Shown: positions 6,757 to 14,602, counted from the first letter of the stretch. The stretch: DNA of 26,210 nucleotides from an uncultured Clostridia bacterium (GCA_934621505.1 CAKTUU010000030.1:1-26210); one strand, 5' to 3'. Notes: generated by a model not told the origin, from the letters alone. A program made the numbers and translations.

Positions 6757-7275
6757 GTGATTCGCTGCCTGTTCTGCCGAAGGATGGAGGAGGCAAAGGT
6801 GGTTCGCCATATCGCGGAGCACTCGCTGGGTCTATCCATCTATCCGCAAAAGAAAGAACCCTTCTGCCGTCAGGGAGAGTGGAGGGACGTTATCAAGCCG
6901 TTATTGCCAGGCGATGTATTCGTCTACAGCAAAGAAGCCTATCCCCTGCAAAGACTGCTGAACCTTGACGGGGTGCTGCGCTGCCTGACCTATGGCTCCG
7001 AGGATAAGGTGGGCTACCTGACCGGCAAGGACCGGCAGTTCGCCTTATGGATTTTGGAAAATAACGGGATCGCCGATAAGCTGAAAGCCGTTCAGGAAGG
7101 CAGCTATGTGCGCATTGTGGACGGCCTGCTGAAGGATTACAACGGCAAGGTGGAAAAAATCAAAAAGCAAAAGCGAATGGCTTATCTTTCTCTAAAAATG
7201 GCAGGCACGCCGCTGCATGTGTGGATGGGCTACGAATGCCTGGCTCCGGAGCAGGAATTGTCTGATGACCCATAA
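6757..7275 (+). CDS. loaP: NusG-family specialised antiterminator, LoaP-like
   Basis: A 172-residue NusG paralogue. The NGN-type half begins IRCLFCRRMEEAKVVRHI and contains KPLLPGDVFVYSKE, corresponding to the PGYVxV signature of NusG. The KOW-type half reads EGSYVRIVDGLLKDYNGKV, followed by a basic KIKKQKRMAYLSLKMAG stretch. That strongly basic segment after the KOW turn is typical of LoaP proteins, which in Firmicutes promote processive antitermination across long polysaccharide or natural-product operons. The GTG start at 6757 was chosen because GGAAGGAG sits 4 bases upstream; an in-frame ATG at 6706 has no site and would add 17 residues. It is a single gene facing a convergent neighbour, not at the head of a long operon, so its target is not evident. 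Gene symbol is by resemblance only. Confidence 0.78.
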   Translation: MIRCLFCRRMEEAKVVRHIAEHSLGLSIYPQKKEPFCRQGEWRDVIKPLLPGDVFVYSKEAYPLQRLLNLDGVLRCLTYGSEDKVGYLTGKDRQFALWILENNGIADKLKAVQEGSYVRIVDGLLKDYNGKVEKIKKQKRMAYLSLKMAGTPLHVWMGYECLAPEQELSDDP

Positions 7276-7314
7276 AAAACCGCCCGCCGCAATCGTTTTT
7301 TGCGGCGGGCGGTT
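7275..7314 (-). terminator. Strong terminator between the LoaP-like gene and the secreted protein gene
   Basis: A perfect 15-base-pair, GC-rich stem (7278-7292 with 7300-7314) around a 7-base loop. On the minus strand it is followed by TTTTTT, so it is a classical terminator for the secreted-protein gene ending at 7330. On the plus strand it follows the LoaP-like stop directly but lacks a T-run, so it may stop that transcript less efficiently. Confidence 0.88.
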
Positions 7315-7329
7315 CGCGGTAAAACGGGC

Positions 7330-7893
7330 TTACTTCAGGTCGTCGGCACTGTAGCACAGCCGGTTGGCAAAGTCCAGGCTCAGGCTGTCGCCGTACATGC
7401 GCTGCATGTTCAGGCTGATGCGGGTATCGTCCCTGGTCCAGGTGGCGTACAGGGAGCCGTACTCCACATAGGCTTCCACACCGCCCTCGTCAAAGGGGTC
7501 GCTGTCCGGCTCGCCGTAAACGCTGGTTACCTGCTCCAGCGCGTCCCGGAAGGACTGGATCACATTATCGCCGGTGGGCAGGTTGCAGATGATATCATAC
7601 AGCCTGGGCGTCAGCGCGCTGTTGTTGCGGTTCACGTCCAGAAAAACGCTGTCCGCCTTCAGGGAACCCACGCCGATATTCACATCGTCCACGGAAATGG
7701 AGCCGATGATTCCGTCGCCCAGATCGTCCTCCCAGGGCTCCAGGCTGGCTTCTTCACCGGCAGCCGCGGCCACCTCGTCCCAGCCCATGTCAAAGGTCAG
7801 TCCCAGAGGAAGCGAGGTTTTTTCCGCGGCCAGGGCGGGAAGGGCGCAAACCAGCAGCAGACCAGCCAAAACAAGAGAAAGCGTTTTTTTCAT
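7330..7893 (-). CDS. Small secreted protein of unknown function
   Basis: A 187-residue protein with a clear signal peptide: KK at the N-terminus, a leucine-rich core to about residue 18 and a likely signal peptidase I site near ALA-AEK (residues 21-25). No convincing lipobox is present. The mature part of about 163 residues is acidic, with repeated D/E clusters (EPWEDDLGDG, EPDSDPFDEGG). I recognise no catalytic motif or named domain. GGAGG precedes the ATG. It lies 56 bases behind the lipase-like gene on the same strand and may be cotranscribed with it, ending at the strong hairpin downstream. Confidence 0.75.
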   Translation of the reverse strand: MKKTLSLVLAGLLLVCALPALAAEKTSLPLGLTFDMGWDEVAAAAGEEASLEPWEDDLGDGIIGSISVDDVNIGVGSLKADSVFLDVNRNNSALTPRLYDIICNLPTGDNVIQSFRDALEQVTSVYGEPDSDPFDEGGVEAYVEYGSLYATWTRDDTRISLNMQRMYGDSLSLDFANRLCYSADDLK

Positions 7894-7949
7894 GATGATT
7901 TACCTCCATATTTAAAAGGGTACGGTATCTGCATTCGATGAAAAACCCA

Positions 7950-9533
7950 TTAATCCCTGTTTGAACGGTTCGCTTCATGGGAATGTTGCAAGTGTGAACG
8001 CCGCTGCGCCGTGTAGGAAAGGCGGCTCTTGCCGCGCACGGACGGCAGTGCGCTCTGGCGGCGTGGCGACGGCTTAGGCGCGGACGCATACAGCCGCTGC
8101 GGCGGCCCCTGCTGCTGGCTGCGCCAGATGAAGGGCCGCAGGTCGTTCAGCCCGTTTTGTACAATCCAGGCATAGGGGGCATGGGTGCGGTCCGGCTCAT
8201 GGTTCAGGTGGTGAGGGGACATGGTGTAGGCGGCCAGCGCCCCCATCAGCCGCCGAAGGGGCAAAGCCCGCACCACGGGGCGGAAGGCGTCGCACAGGGC
8301 GGATAGCTGCTGCGAATCCATGGGATGGCCGGTAATGTCCTGATACCCCCGGCGGTTGGCGTTCAGCGCCAGGTTCAGCCAGTCCATGGCCTTGCCCCCG
8401 GCCTGAAGCATCATCTTGTCCACAAAGGGAAGCGACCAGCGGCGGCCGGTAATGGCGTCCAGACCGTCTTCGCCCTTTTCCTGGGCCAGGCAAATCAACA
8501 GGGCGGACAGGTGCAGAAGGATACTGGGCGTATCCGTCATCTGCTGAAAAAAAGGACGCAGCATTTCTCGCGCTTCCACATCGGCGGGCAGGTCGCTTAA
8601 ATCATAAACAGCTTTGCGAAGCTCGTCGTTTGCCGGGTATTCCAGGCAAAGCCCCAGATGGGCAATGGCACCGGCACGGGTGACCATGTCGTCGCTGTTC
8701 AGAATGTGAATCAGCGGATAAGCCGCCGGATCGGCAACCGGAAGGCCGGTTACCACAGTGGGGGAGGCAAAGCCATAGCCTACCATGTTTTGCGGCAGCA
8801 CCCGCCAATCGGTAATCAGGCGGTAGGTAAAAATCTGCATCACGGCGCTGCCCTGGCTGTGCCCGGCCATCCACAGGCGGAAACGGCTGTTGGGGCTTTG
8901 CAGTTCGCTCAGCACATCGCCAAGGGTCAATTTTTCCAGCCCCAGGGACGCGGCCGTGCGGGGAAACACAATTTCGTCCAGACCGTTTTCAAAGCAGTCG
9001 CACAGCTGGTGAAAACCCTTGTGAAAGCCCCCCTGGGTGGTAAAGCGCAGGTTGGAAAACCAGTCGTAAAAACGCTTGCCCGTGCCCATAAAGCCAATGG
9101 TAATCATCCATTTGCCCTGGGGCAGGGGATGAGCCATGCATACCGCCTTGATGGTATCGCTGCGTTCCCGCTGGCGCATGGCGCTGATCACCTGGGATAT
9201 GGGGTTGCGCTCCTTTAACGCGGCCTGCATGCGGCGCATGCGCCGCGCGCTTAGAATGTCCTGCATATGCTGGCCGCTGGCGCTGTGGGGCACCACCAGC
9301 CCGCTTTGCAGCTGATCGTCAATTTGAATGGAAAAATCATCCCAGCCCGCGGCCATCCAGGGCTCCAGGGACAGGGTATAGGTCATGGCCGCAAGCTCCA
9401 GCGACAGCCGCGCCGCCTCCGGTGAAAAGGCGGGGCGCAAATAACCAAAGGCGTCCAGCGCCAGGGGACGGGTCAGACTGCCCAGACGGTACAAATCGCA
9501 GCCGGTAATCGGGCCGGTGGGGGATGCGTTCAA
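7950..9533 (-). CDS. Lipase class 3-like alpha/beta hydrolase
   Basis: A 527-residue protein with the nucleophile elbow of class 3 lipases, MAGHSQGSAVMQIF, placing the candidate serine at residue 226. It is followed by a conserved-type acidic segment HILNSDDMVTRAG (D281/D282). The third triad member is unclear: H292 follows closely, but in fungal class 3 lipases the catalytic histidine lies further on, and HHLNHEP in the C-terminal third is another candidate. No signal peptide or membrane span is seen, so it is probably cytoplasmic. The last ~55 residues are basic and rich in Q, S, P and R, probably disordered. The start is TTG 9533 with GGGAGG about 9 bases upstream. The fold is fairly sure; substrate is unknown. 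Confidence 0.78.
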   Translation of the reverse strand: MNASPTGPITGCDLYRLGSLTRPLALDAFGYLRPAFSPEAARLSLELAAMTYTLSLEPWMAAGWDDFSIQIDDQLQSGLVVPHSASGQHMQDILSARRMRRMQAALKERNPISQVISAMRQRERSDTIKAVCMAHPLPQGKWMITIGFMGTGKRFYDWFSNLRFTTQGGFHKGFHQLCDCFENGLDEIVFPRTAASLGLEKLTLGDVLSELQSPNSRFRLWMAGHSQGSAVMQIFTYRLITDWRVLPQNMVGYGFASPTVVTGLPVADPAAYPLIHILNSDDMVTRAGAIAHLGLCLEYPANDELRKAVYDLSDLPADVEAREMLRPFFQQMTDTPSILLHLSALLICLAQEKGEDGLDAITGRRWSLPFVDKMMLQAGGKAMDWLNLALNANRRGYQDITGHPMDSQQLSALCDAFRPVVRALPLRRLMGALAAYTMSPHHLNHEPDRTHAPYAWIVQNGLNDLRPFIWRSQQQGPPQRLYASAPKPSPRRQSALPSVRGKSRLSYTAQRRSHLQHSHEANRSNRD

Positions 9534-9571
9534 GGTTTTCTTCCTCCCGTGCAAGCAGAATCATCCCCTTT

Positions 9572-9600
9572 ATTATAGCAGGATTTTACGCTTCTGGCAA
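9572..9600 (-). promoter_or_regulatory. Promoter for the lipase-like gene
   Basis: On the minus strand, TTGCCA (9595-9600), a 17-base spacer and TATAAT (9572-9577), about 38 bases before the TTG start. The match to sigma-A consensus is 5/6 and 6/6. The same hexamer pair and spacing recurs in front of tRNA-Thr and murA. Confidence 0.75.
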
Positions 9601-9667
9601 AGGGGCAGGACAAAACGATTCGTTTGTCGAATCAAGGATAGCAGTTCACCAGACAGGAGGTTGTCCC

Positions 9668-10906
9668 ATGAGCGAATTTTTAGCGCCCATCAATTATGAC
9701 CGCGCCAGGGACGTGCTGCGCCGCCTGAACGCTTATACCACTTATACGCCGGACGCCGCCCATGAGGCTCTGGACGCCCTGCGGCAGTGTTATCCGCTGA
9801 TTTTCAGCAAAATGGAAGAAAAATCCTTTGAGAACGACGCGATACTGCTGGAATACGCGGGGGCGGATGTAACGGGTCCGCTGGTCTTTACCGCCCATCT
9901 GGATGTAAACCGCCCGGCGGCCATGGGGGCTGTTCCCCTGTCACGGGCCCATCTGGTGGCCCTGCTGGAGGCGGTGGAGGAGCTTTTGCGCGACGGCTTT
10001 TGCCCGGTGGGCAGTCTGATGCTGGCCCTGTCCATGGACGGGCTGGCGGAGGGCAGGGGCGCGCAGAGCATCGCCCGTTATCTGGGGGCACGCCGGGTAA
10101 ACCCCTGTTTTGTTCTGGATTATGGCGGGTATGCTACCATGGAGGCCTTCCGTACCTACCTGCCCAAGGACGCGCCTTTGGCGCTGATTGGCGTGGCGGA
10201 AAAAGGACGGATTCACGGCGTGGTGACCGCCCGGTCCGGGCGGCAGTATCGCCTGGGCCCGGCGGAGCGGGTCATTCGCGCCGGAGCGAGGCTGACCCGG
10301 CATGAAAAGCAGGCGGGCCTGTGCACCGTCAGCCGCGACATGCTGCGCACCCTGGGTAAGCGCGCCCCCGCCCCCCAGCGCTGGCTGGCCCAGCAGCCGC
10401 GGCTGTTTTTTCCGCTGATGCGGCTGTGGTGGCGCAAACGCACGGTGATGAACCAGTTTTTTGTGTCTCAGCGTCAAATGAGCAGCCTGTCGGCCAGCGG
10501 ACAGCACCATGCGCCCGCCGCCGAGGCACGGCTGGAATTTTGCCAGACCCTGATGCCGGGCCATACGGCGGACGGCTGCATCCGCAAGCTGAAGGTGCTG
10601 GCGGGTACCGGCGTGGACGTGCGTTTTCCTGTCAAGCAGGACCCCAGCCCTGTCAGCCTGCAAAAGGGCGAGGCCTGGGACGCGCTGCAAACCGCCATTG
10701 AAATTCAGTTTGAGCGGGCGGTTATGGCCCCCTGCCTGTGTCCCTTTGAAACGGACAGCCGGTTTTACAGCGGTATCAGCAACCATATTTATCGCTTTTC
10801 GCCCTTTATGGTGACCGGGCGCGAGGCTTTGGCGGAAGTATGCACCGTGACCGACGGCACGCTGCAAACGGCGGTGCAGTTCTTCCGCTCCATGCTTTCT
10901 GTGTAA
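9668..10906 (+). CDS. M20-family peptidase homologue, probably catalytically degenerate
   Basis: A 412-residue protein with the M20 metallopeptidase layout, closest by eye to the CPS1/PM20D1 branch. HxD is kept as H77-L-D79 in VFTAHLDV, D151 is kept in FVLDYGG, and D363 lies in ETDSRF followed by NHIYRFSPF, which matches the TDSR...IYRF motif of that branch. However, the bridging-metal DDKG motif reads LSRAH (about 91-95) and the catalytic/metal Glu-Glu pair reads D124-GLAEG. The active site therefore looks incomplete and the protein may be a binding or structural relative. ATG 9668 is set by AGGAGG 8 bases upstream. The stop overlaps the ribosome binding site of the next gene, so the two are coupled. 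Confidence 0.75.
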   Translation: MSEFLAPINYDRARDVLRRLNAYTTYTPDAAHEALDALRQCYPLIFSKMEEKSFENDAILLEYAGADVTGPLVFTAHLDVNRPAAMGAVPLSRAHLVALLEAVEELLRDGFCPVGSLMLALSMDGLAEGRGAQSIARYLGARRVNPCFVLDYGGYATMEAFRTYLPKDAPLALIGVAEKGRIHGVVTARSGRQYRLGPAERVIRAGARLTRHEKQAGLCTVSRDMLRTLGKRAPAPQRWLAQQPRLFFPLMRLWWRKRTVMNQFFVSQRQMSSLSASGQHHAPAAEARLEFCQTLMPGHTADGCIRKLKVLAGTGVDVRFPVKQDPSPVSLQKGEAWDALQTAIEIQFERAVMAPCLCPFETDSRFYSGISNHIYRFSPFMVTGREALAEVCTVTDGTLQTAVQFFRSMLSV

Positions 10907-10919
10907 GGAGAACAAGGCA

Positions 10920-12911
10920 TTGATCGGCATTTTGTATTTAGCGCTGTTTTTGACCGGCGGGTGGTGGATGGCCCGCTGTATGCTGCCGCGGCTGAGGCCG
11001 GCTGTGCGTGGCTATATAGGCCTGTCCCTGGGCGTGCTGCTGATGATGTGGCTGCCGGTTTTGTGGGCCTATGGGGTGCGTTTCAGCCTGACGGCTCACT
11101 GGCTGGCCCTGGGCACGCTGGCGCTGCTGTGCGGCGCCGTCTGGCTGGCAATGGATCCCGCCCGGCCCGCCAGGGGGGAGGAAAGGGGCGAACTGATCCG
11201 CCTTTGCGTTATGGTTGTTCCCCTTGCGCTGCTGGCCGCCTATTTGCAGTATACCCATACCATCCGTCTGGCCGCGGACGGCAGCTATCATGTGGGACAA
11301 AGCACCTATGGAGATTTATCCCTGCATCTGGCGGTGTGCACCAGCGCGGTAAACGCCGCGTTTCCCCTGGAAAACAGCCTGATGCTGGGGGCCACCATGG
11401 CCTATCCCTACCTGTCGGACACTTTTGCCGCCAGCCTGTATATGATGGGCCTGCCGCTGAACAACGCCATGGCCCTGACCGGCACGGTGATGATGACGCT
11501 GGTGTTTACCGGCTACGGGCTGCTGTGTCAGCAGCTGTGCCGCCGCAGGGGCGGGGCGATGCTGGCGTTCTTTCTGCTGTTTTTGAATGGGGGACTGGGC
11601 TTTTTTTACACGCTGGACGCCACGGTAGACGGCGGCACGGTTACCTCCATGTGGGATAACCTGCGCAACGTGATGGAAGGGTATTACCAAACCCCCACCA
11701 ATCAGCCGGACCCACATAACCTGCGCTGGGTCAACATCATCTGCGATATGCTGGTGCCCCAGCGGGGCATTCTGGCGGGATGGACGCTGCTGCTGCCCTG
11801 CCTGAACCTGCTGATTCCGCCCCTGACCCGCCGCCAGAGTCCCACGGTGCGGGCGCTGGTGCTGCTGGGGCTGTTCGCGGGCGGAATGCCGCTGGCCCAT
11901 ACCCACAGCTATCTGGCGCTGGTACTGGCTTCGGCGGGCATGTGCGCCTACTCTGTGGCGACCGAGCCACGGGGACGGCGCTTTCAGGCCTTCAAACCCT
12001 GGCTGCTGTATGGGAGCCTTGCGGCGGCCCTGTCCCTGCCCCAGCTGATCGCCTTTACCTTTGTGCAGGCCACGGGCAGCGACCATTTTCTCAGCGTTTG
12101 GTTCAACTGGGCCAACAACCGGGGCAACCGGGGGCTGGTGGACACCTATCTGTGGTTCTATTTGAAAAACGTGGGCCTGCCCTATGTACTGATCTTTCTG
12201 CCGCTGCTTCAGCGAAAGCCCAGGGGGGCGGAGCGGCTGCCGGACGACCTGCGCCAGCACCGGCTGATCGCCTGCGGGGCGTTCCTGATCTACATTGTGG
12301 CGGAGCTGTTCAAATTTCAGCCCAATGAATATGACAACAACAAGCTGCTGTATGTATGGTTCCTGCTGTGCCTGCCCATGGCGGCGGATTACGCCATGGA
12401 ACTGTTTGCCCGCCTGAAGGGGCTGGCGGGCCGCCGGGTCATTGCCGCCGGATTTCTGGTCTGCTGCTTCACATCGTCCGCTTTGACCGTGGCCCGGGAG
12501 TGCGTCAGCGATTACTACGCCTATGGGTCAAATGATATTCAAACGGCGGAATATATCCTTGAAAACACGCCGGAACACAGTATTTTCCTGACAGGCGACC
12601 AGCATTTAAACCCGGTCAGCTCGCTGGCGGGGCGCACCATTCTTTGTTCGTCCGATCTGTACCTGTATTACCACGGCTTCAATACCACCGACCGCAAGCT
12701 GGAAATCGCCGCCTTTTATGAAAACCCGGCCCAGAATCTTGACCTGCTCAGGAAATATCAGGTACAATACATCTATGTCAGCGCGTATGAACGGTCCAGC
12801 AGCTGGTATACCCTGAACGAAGCGGCGCTGGAGGCGCTTTTCCCGCTGGTGTACGAAAGCCAGGGCGGGGCCAACCGCGTTTTTCAGGTGCCGGAGGAAT
12901 ACAGGCAATGA
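10920..12911 (+). CDS. Large polytopic membrane protein, GT-C glycosyltransferase-like
   Basis: A 663-residue protein with at least ten hydrophobic helices. After the first helices comes an exterior loop with SYHVGQSTYGDLSLHLA, where D132 and H136 form the acidic/histidine pattern often seen in the first loop of GT-C enzymes, which use lipid-phosphate sugars. A second loop has WVNIICDMLVPQRG. The C-terminal ~150 residues are largely soluble (YILENTPEHSIFLTGDQHLNP), as in many GT-C proteins. The TTG start at 10920 has AAGGAG 9 bases upstream, overlapping the stop of the M20-like gene, and the 3' end overlaps the next gene by ATGA. The glycosyltransferase assignment is an inference from topology and motif; donor and acceptor are unknown. 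Confidence 0.65.
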   Translation: MIGILYLALFLTGGWWMARCMLPRLRPAVRGYIGLSLGVLLMMWLPVLWAYGVRFSLTAHWLALGTLALLCGAVWLAMDPARPARGEERGELIRLCVMVVPLALLAAYLQYTHTIRLAADGSYHVGQSTYGDLSLHLAVCTSAVNAAFPLENSLMLGATMAYPYLSDTFAASLYMMGLPLNNAMALTGTVMMTLVFTGYGLLCQQLCRRRGGAMLAFFLLFLNGGLGFFYTLDATVDGGTVTSMWDNLRNVMEGYYQTPTNQPDPHNLRWVNIICDMLVPQRGILAGWTLLLPCLNLLIPPLTRRQSPTVRALVLLGLFAGGMPLAHTHSYLALVLASAGMCAYSVATEPRGRRFQAFKPWLLYGSLAAALSLPQLIAFTFVQATGSDHFLSVWFNWANNRGNRGLVDTYLWFYLKNVGLPYVLIFLPLLQRKPRGAERLPDDLRQHRLIACGAFLIYIVAELFKFQPNEYDNNKLLYVWFLLCLPMAADYAMELFARLKGLAGRRVIAAGFLVCCFTSSALTVARECVSDYYAYGSNDIQTAEYILENTPEHSIFLTGDQHLNPVSSLAGRTILCSSDLYLYYHGFNTTDRKLEIAAFYENPAQNLDLLRKYQVQYIYVSAYERSSSWYTLNEAALEALFPLVYESQGGANRVFQVPEEYRQ

Positions 12912-13123
12912 CACGTTTTTTACGTTACGCTCTGGAGCGTCAGCGAAAAATTCGCGCCGTGTATCTGCTTGACGGCGCGCTGGTGCAAAAAACGGTGTCC
13001 GTGCTGGCCTATGACGGGGACAGCGTTACCCTGCAAGCGGGGGCGAGGGGCAAGCCCTTTGCGATTCCCCTGACGGATTTGCTCAGCTGCGATTACGCCC
13101 GTGGCGACCACGGGGAGGAATAG
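12908..13123 (+). CDS. Small protein of 71 residues, possible beta-barrel fold
   Basis: A short basic-to-neutral protein overlapping the membrane protein gene by four bases (ATGA), so it is translationally coupled and very likely real. After an N-terminal helix (FLRYALERQRKIRAVYL) the sequence alternates hydrophobic and polar residues in short strands (KTVSVLAYDGDSVTLQ, PFAIPLTDLLSCDY), which suggests a small Sm-like or SH3-like barrel, somewhat like the end of WYL-type domains. It ends RGDHGEE. No transmembrane helix or signal is present. Function unknown; its constant partners here are the GT-C-like and GtrA-like membrane proteins. Confidence 0.7.
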   Translation: MTRFLRYALERQRKIRAVYLLDGALVQKTVSVLAYDGDSVTLQAGARGKPFAIPLTDLLSCDYARGDHGEE

Positions 13124-13137
13124 GAGAGTCGATACCC

Positions 13138-13644
13138 ATGATGCGGAAAATACGGGATTTTTTGGAAAAGCACCCCAGGGAATATGAACTGATTCGCTAT
13201 GTTATTGCGGGCGGGCTGACCACCCTGCTGAGCATGGCCATTTCCTACGGGGTGGAATTTATGCTGGCCCCCAAAACCGCCATGGAGGGCAGCGCCCTGC
13301 GGTGGATTGCCGCCACCATCAACCTGGCCACCCCGGCGCAGGTGATGATTGCCAACGCGGTCAGCTGGGTAATCGCCGTGCTGTTTGCCTTCTGGATTAA
13401 CCGCAAAATGGTGTTCCGGGTGCAGGGCGGCAGCGGCGCAAGCGTGGCCAGAGAGCTGGGCGAGTTTGCTCTGGGCAGGGTACTCAGCTTTTTTATCTTT
13501 GAAGAAGGCATGGCGCTGCTGCTGGCCAAGATGGGCGTCAGCAACATTGTCAACCGCGTTATCGTTCTGGTGTTTGTGATGGTGTTCAACTATGTGGTCA
13601 GCAAGTTCTGGGTGTTCAAAAAGAAAGAAAAGGAAACACGATAG
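13138..13644 (+). CDS. GtrA family membrane protein (lipid-linked sugar flippase type)
   Basis: A 168-residue protein with four hydrophobic helices, the standard GtrA size and topology. The first helix follows a family-typical start (ELIRYVIAGGLTTLLSMAIS), helix two ends FAFWINRKMVFR, and the last reads VFNYVVSKFWVFKKK, which is the characteristic GtrA C-terminus. GtrA proteins are thought to move undecaprenyl-phosphate sugars across the membrane for use by GT-C-type transferases. GGAGAG lies upstream of the ATG (13138; a second ATG follows directly). It closes the four-gene set beginning at 9668 and fits functionally with the GT-C-like protein. Its 3' end overlaps the convergent gene by 29 bases. 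Confidence 0.88.
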   Translation: MMRKIRDFLEKHPREYELIRYVIAGGLTTLLSMAISYGVEFMLAPKTAMEGSALRWIAATINLATPAQVMIANAVSWVIAVLFAFWINRKMVFRVQGGSGASVARELGEFALGRVLSFFIFEEGMALLLAKMGVSNIVNRVIVLVFVMVFNYVVSKFWVFKKKEKETR

Positions 13645-14443
13645 AGCATAATCCATAAGCCGCCGCCCCGTGAAGCGCCCGCATTAGCAGCAGCCTTCCG
13701 GGGTGGATGTATTTGCCCGCAAACAGCAGGTTTTGCAGCCAGATGCTCAGCCCGCCGAAGGAACAAAGGGCGCACAGCAGAGCGTAGGGAGGCTGGGAAT
13801 AGGCGGAAAGCACGGCGTGGGTCCCGCCGCCAATTTCCATAAGCGCCCACAGGATGGCAAGCAGCCGCCCGTTCAGCACCACCCACTCGGGAAACAGCCA
13901 GGCCAGCAGGCTTTTCAGCAGCGCGGACGCGGCGGAAAACACCATCATGGCCCCGCAAACGCCCAGCATGGCCTGGGAGGAGTCGCGAATGGCCGCCGCC
14001 AGCCCGGGTGAACCCGCGGCGGGCAGACCGGCCACGACGGGGGAGGGGCGGCTCCAAAGCCGCCAAAGACCGGCCGTCAGCAGCGCGCCGCCCCAGTGGC
14101 ACAGCAGCATGCCCCAGCAGGCGGCGGCGTTTCCCGTCCAATGGGTCAGCGTACCAATGAAAAACATGGGGCTCATAACCCCTACGGCGGCCAAAAGCGG
14201 CTCCAGCCGGTCTGTATGAACCGTCAGCGCCCGTTGGGCGGACGCGGGGCTGCCGCTGGCAAAGCCAAAGACGACCGCCCGCAGCGCGCCGCCCCCGGGA
14301 GCCAGCCGCCCAAGCACCATCATGGGCAGCAGCGACGGCAGCACGCCGGAAACAAACACCTGGGCCGCTCCGGACGCCGCCGCCATGACCGAATCGGAAA
14401 ACAGAAGCATTCCCATAGCCAGCGCCAAAATCAAACCGCTCAT
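13616..14443 (-). CDS. YlbJ-like / nucleoside-recognition-type membrane protein
   Basis: A 275-residue protein with about seven or eight hydrophobic helices. Conserved-looking elements include FVSGVLPSLLPMMVLG near the start, FGFASGSPASAQRA (compare the SG-P-GA loop of YlbJ), MSPMFFIGTL and ALMEIGGGTHAVL near the end (compare the LE-T-G motif). This order matches the sporulation membrane protein YlbJ and related Gate/nucleoside-recognition proteins. The start ATG 14443 has CGGAGG about 9 bases upstream. It converges on and overlaps gtrA by 29 bases with no terminator between them. Whether this organism sporulates cannot be decided from the window. Confidence 0.65.
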   Translation of the reverse strand: MSGLILALAMGMLLFSDSVMAAASGAAQVFVSGVLPSLLPMMVLGRLAPGGGALRAVVFGFASGSPASAQRALTVHTDRLEPLLAAVGVMSPMFFIGTLTHWTGNAAACWGMLLCHWGGALLTAGLWRLWSRPSPVVAGLPAAGSPGLAAAIRDSSQAMLGVCGAMMVFSAASALLKSLLAWLFPEWVVLNGRLLAILWALMEIGGGTHAVLSAYSQPPYALLCALCSFGGLSIWLQNLLFAGKYIHPGRLLLMRALHGAAAYGLCSIVFPFLSF

Positions 14444-14490
14444 TGCTGCAGGCCTCCGCGCATTTTTTGTTTGAATTGGAAAAGAATATT

Positions 14491-14513
14491 CGTATATTTT
14501 ACCAGAATATACG
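14491..14513. promoter_or_regulatory. Perfect inverted repeat in the divergent gap (operator candidate)
   Basis: CGTATATT (14491-14498) and AATATACG (14506-14513) form a perfect 8+8 palindrome with a 7-base centre in the 211-base AT-rich gap between the divergent YlbJ-like and PRPP synthetase-like genes. It lies about 48 bases before the YlbJ-like start codon and 60 bases upstream of the -35 box on the other strand. The symmetry and spacing suit a dimeric regulator. No T-run follows, so it is not a terminator. Confidence 0.45.
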
Positions 14514-14573
14514 GGATTTGACTTTTGTTTTTCCTGATTTTTTGCTAAAATTCACTTTTTTTCGCTCTCCGTC

Positions 14574-14602
14574 TTTTCAGAACGAACATTTTGCGTTATA
14601 CT
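14574..14602 (+). promoter_or_regulatory. Promoter for the PRPP synthetase-like gene
   Basis: TTTTCA (14574-14579), a 17-base spacer and TATACT (14597-14602), 52 bases before the GTG start. The hexamers match sigma-A consensus at 4/6 and 5/6 positions, and the region upstream is AT-rich, which would help promoter strength. Confidence 0.55.

Noticed and set aside
11316..12260. 314-codon minus-strand frame opposite the GT-C-like gene
   Set aside because: Q/H/R-rich shadow of a clear membrane protein gene with good start and coupling.
14480..14513. SigE-type sporulation promoter for the ylbJ-like gene
   Set aside because: ATATT and ATACGAAT elements are present on the minus strand but the spacing (about 10) and the -10 sequence do not fit the SigE consensus.
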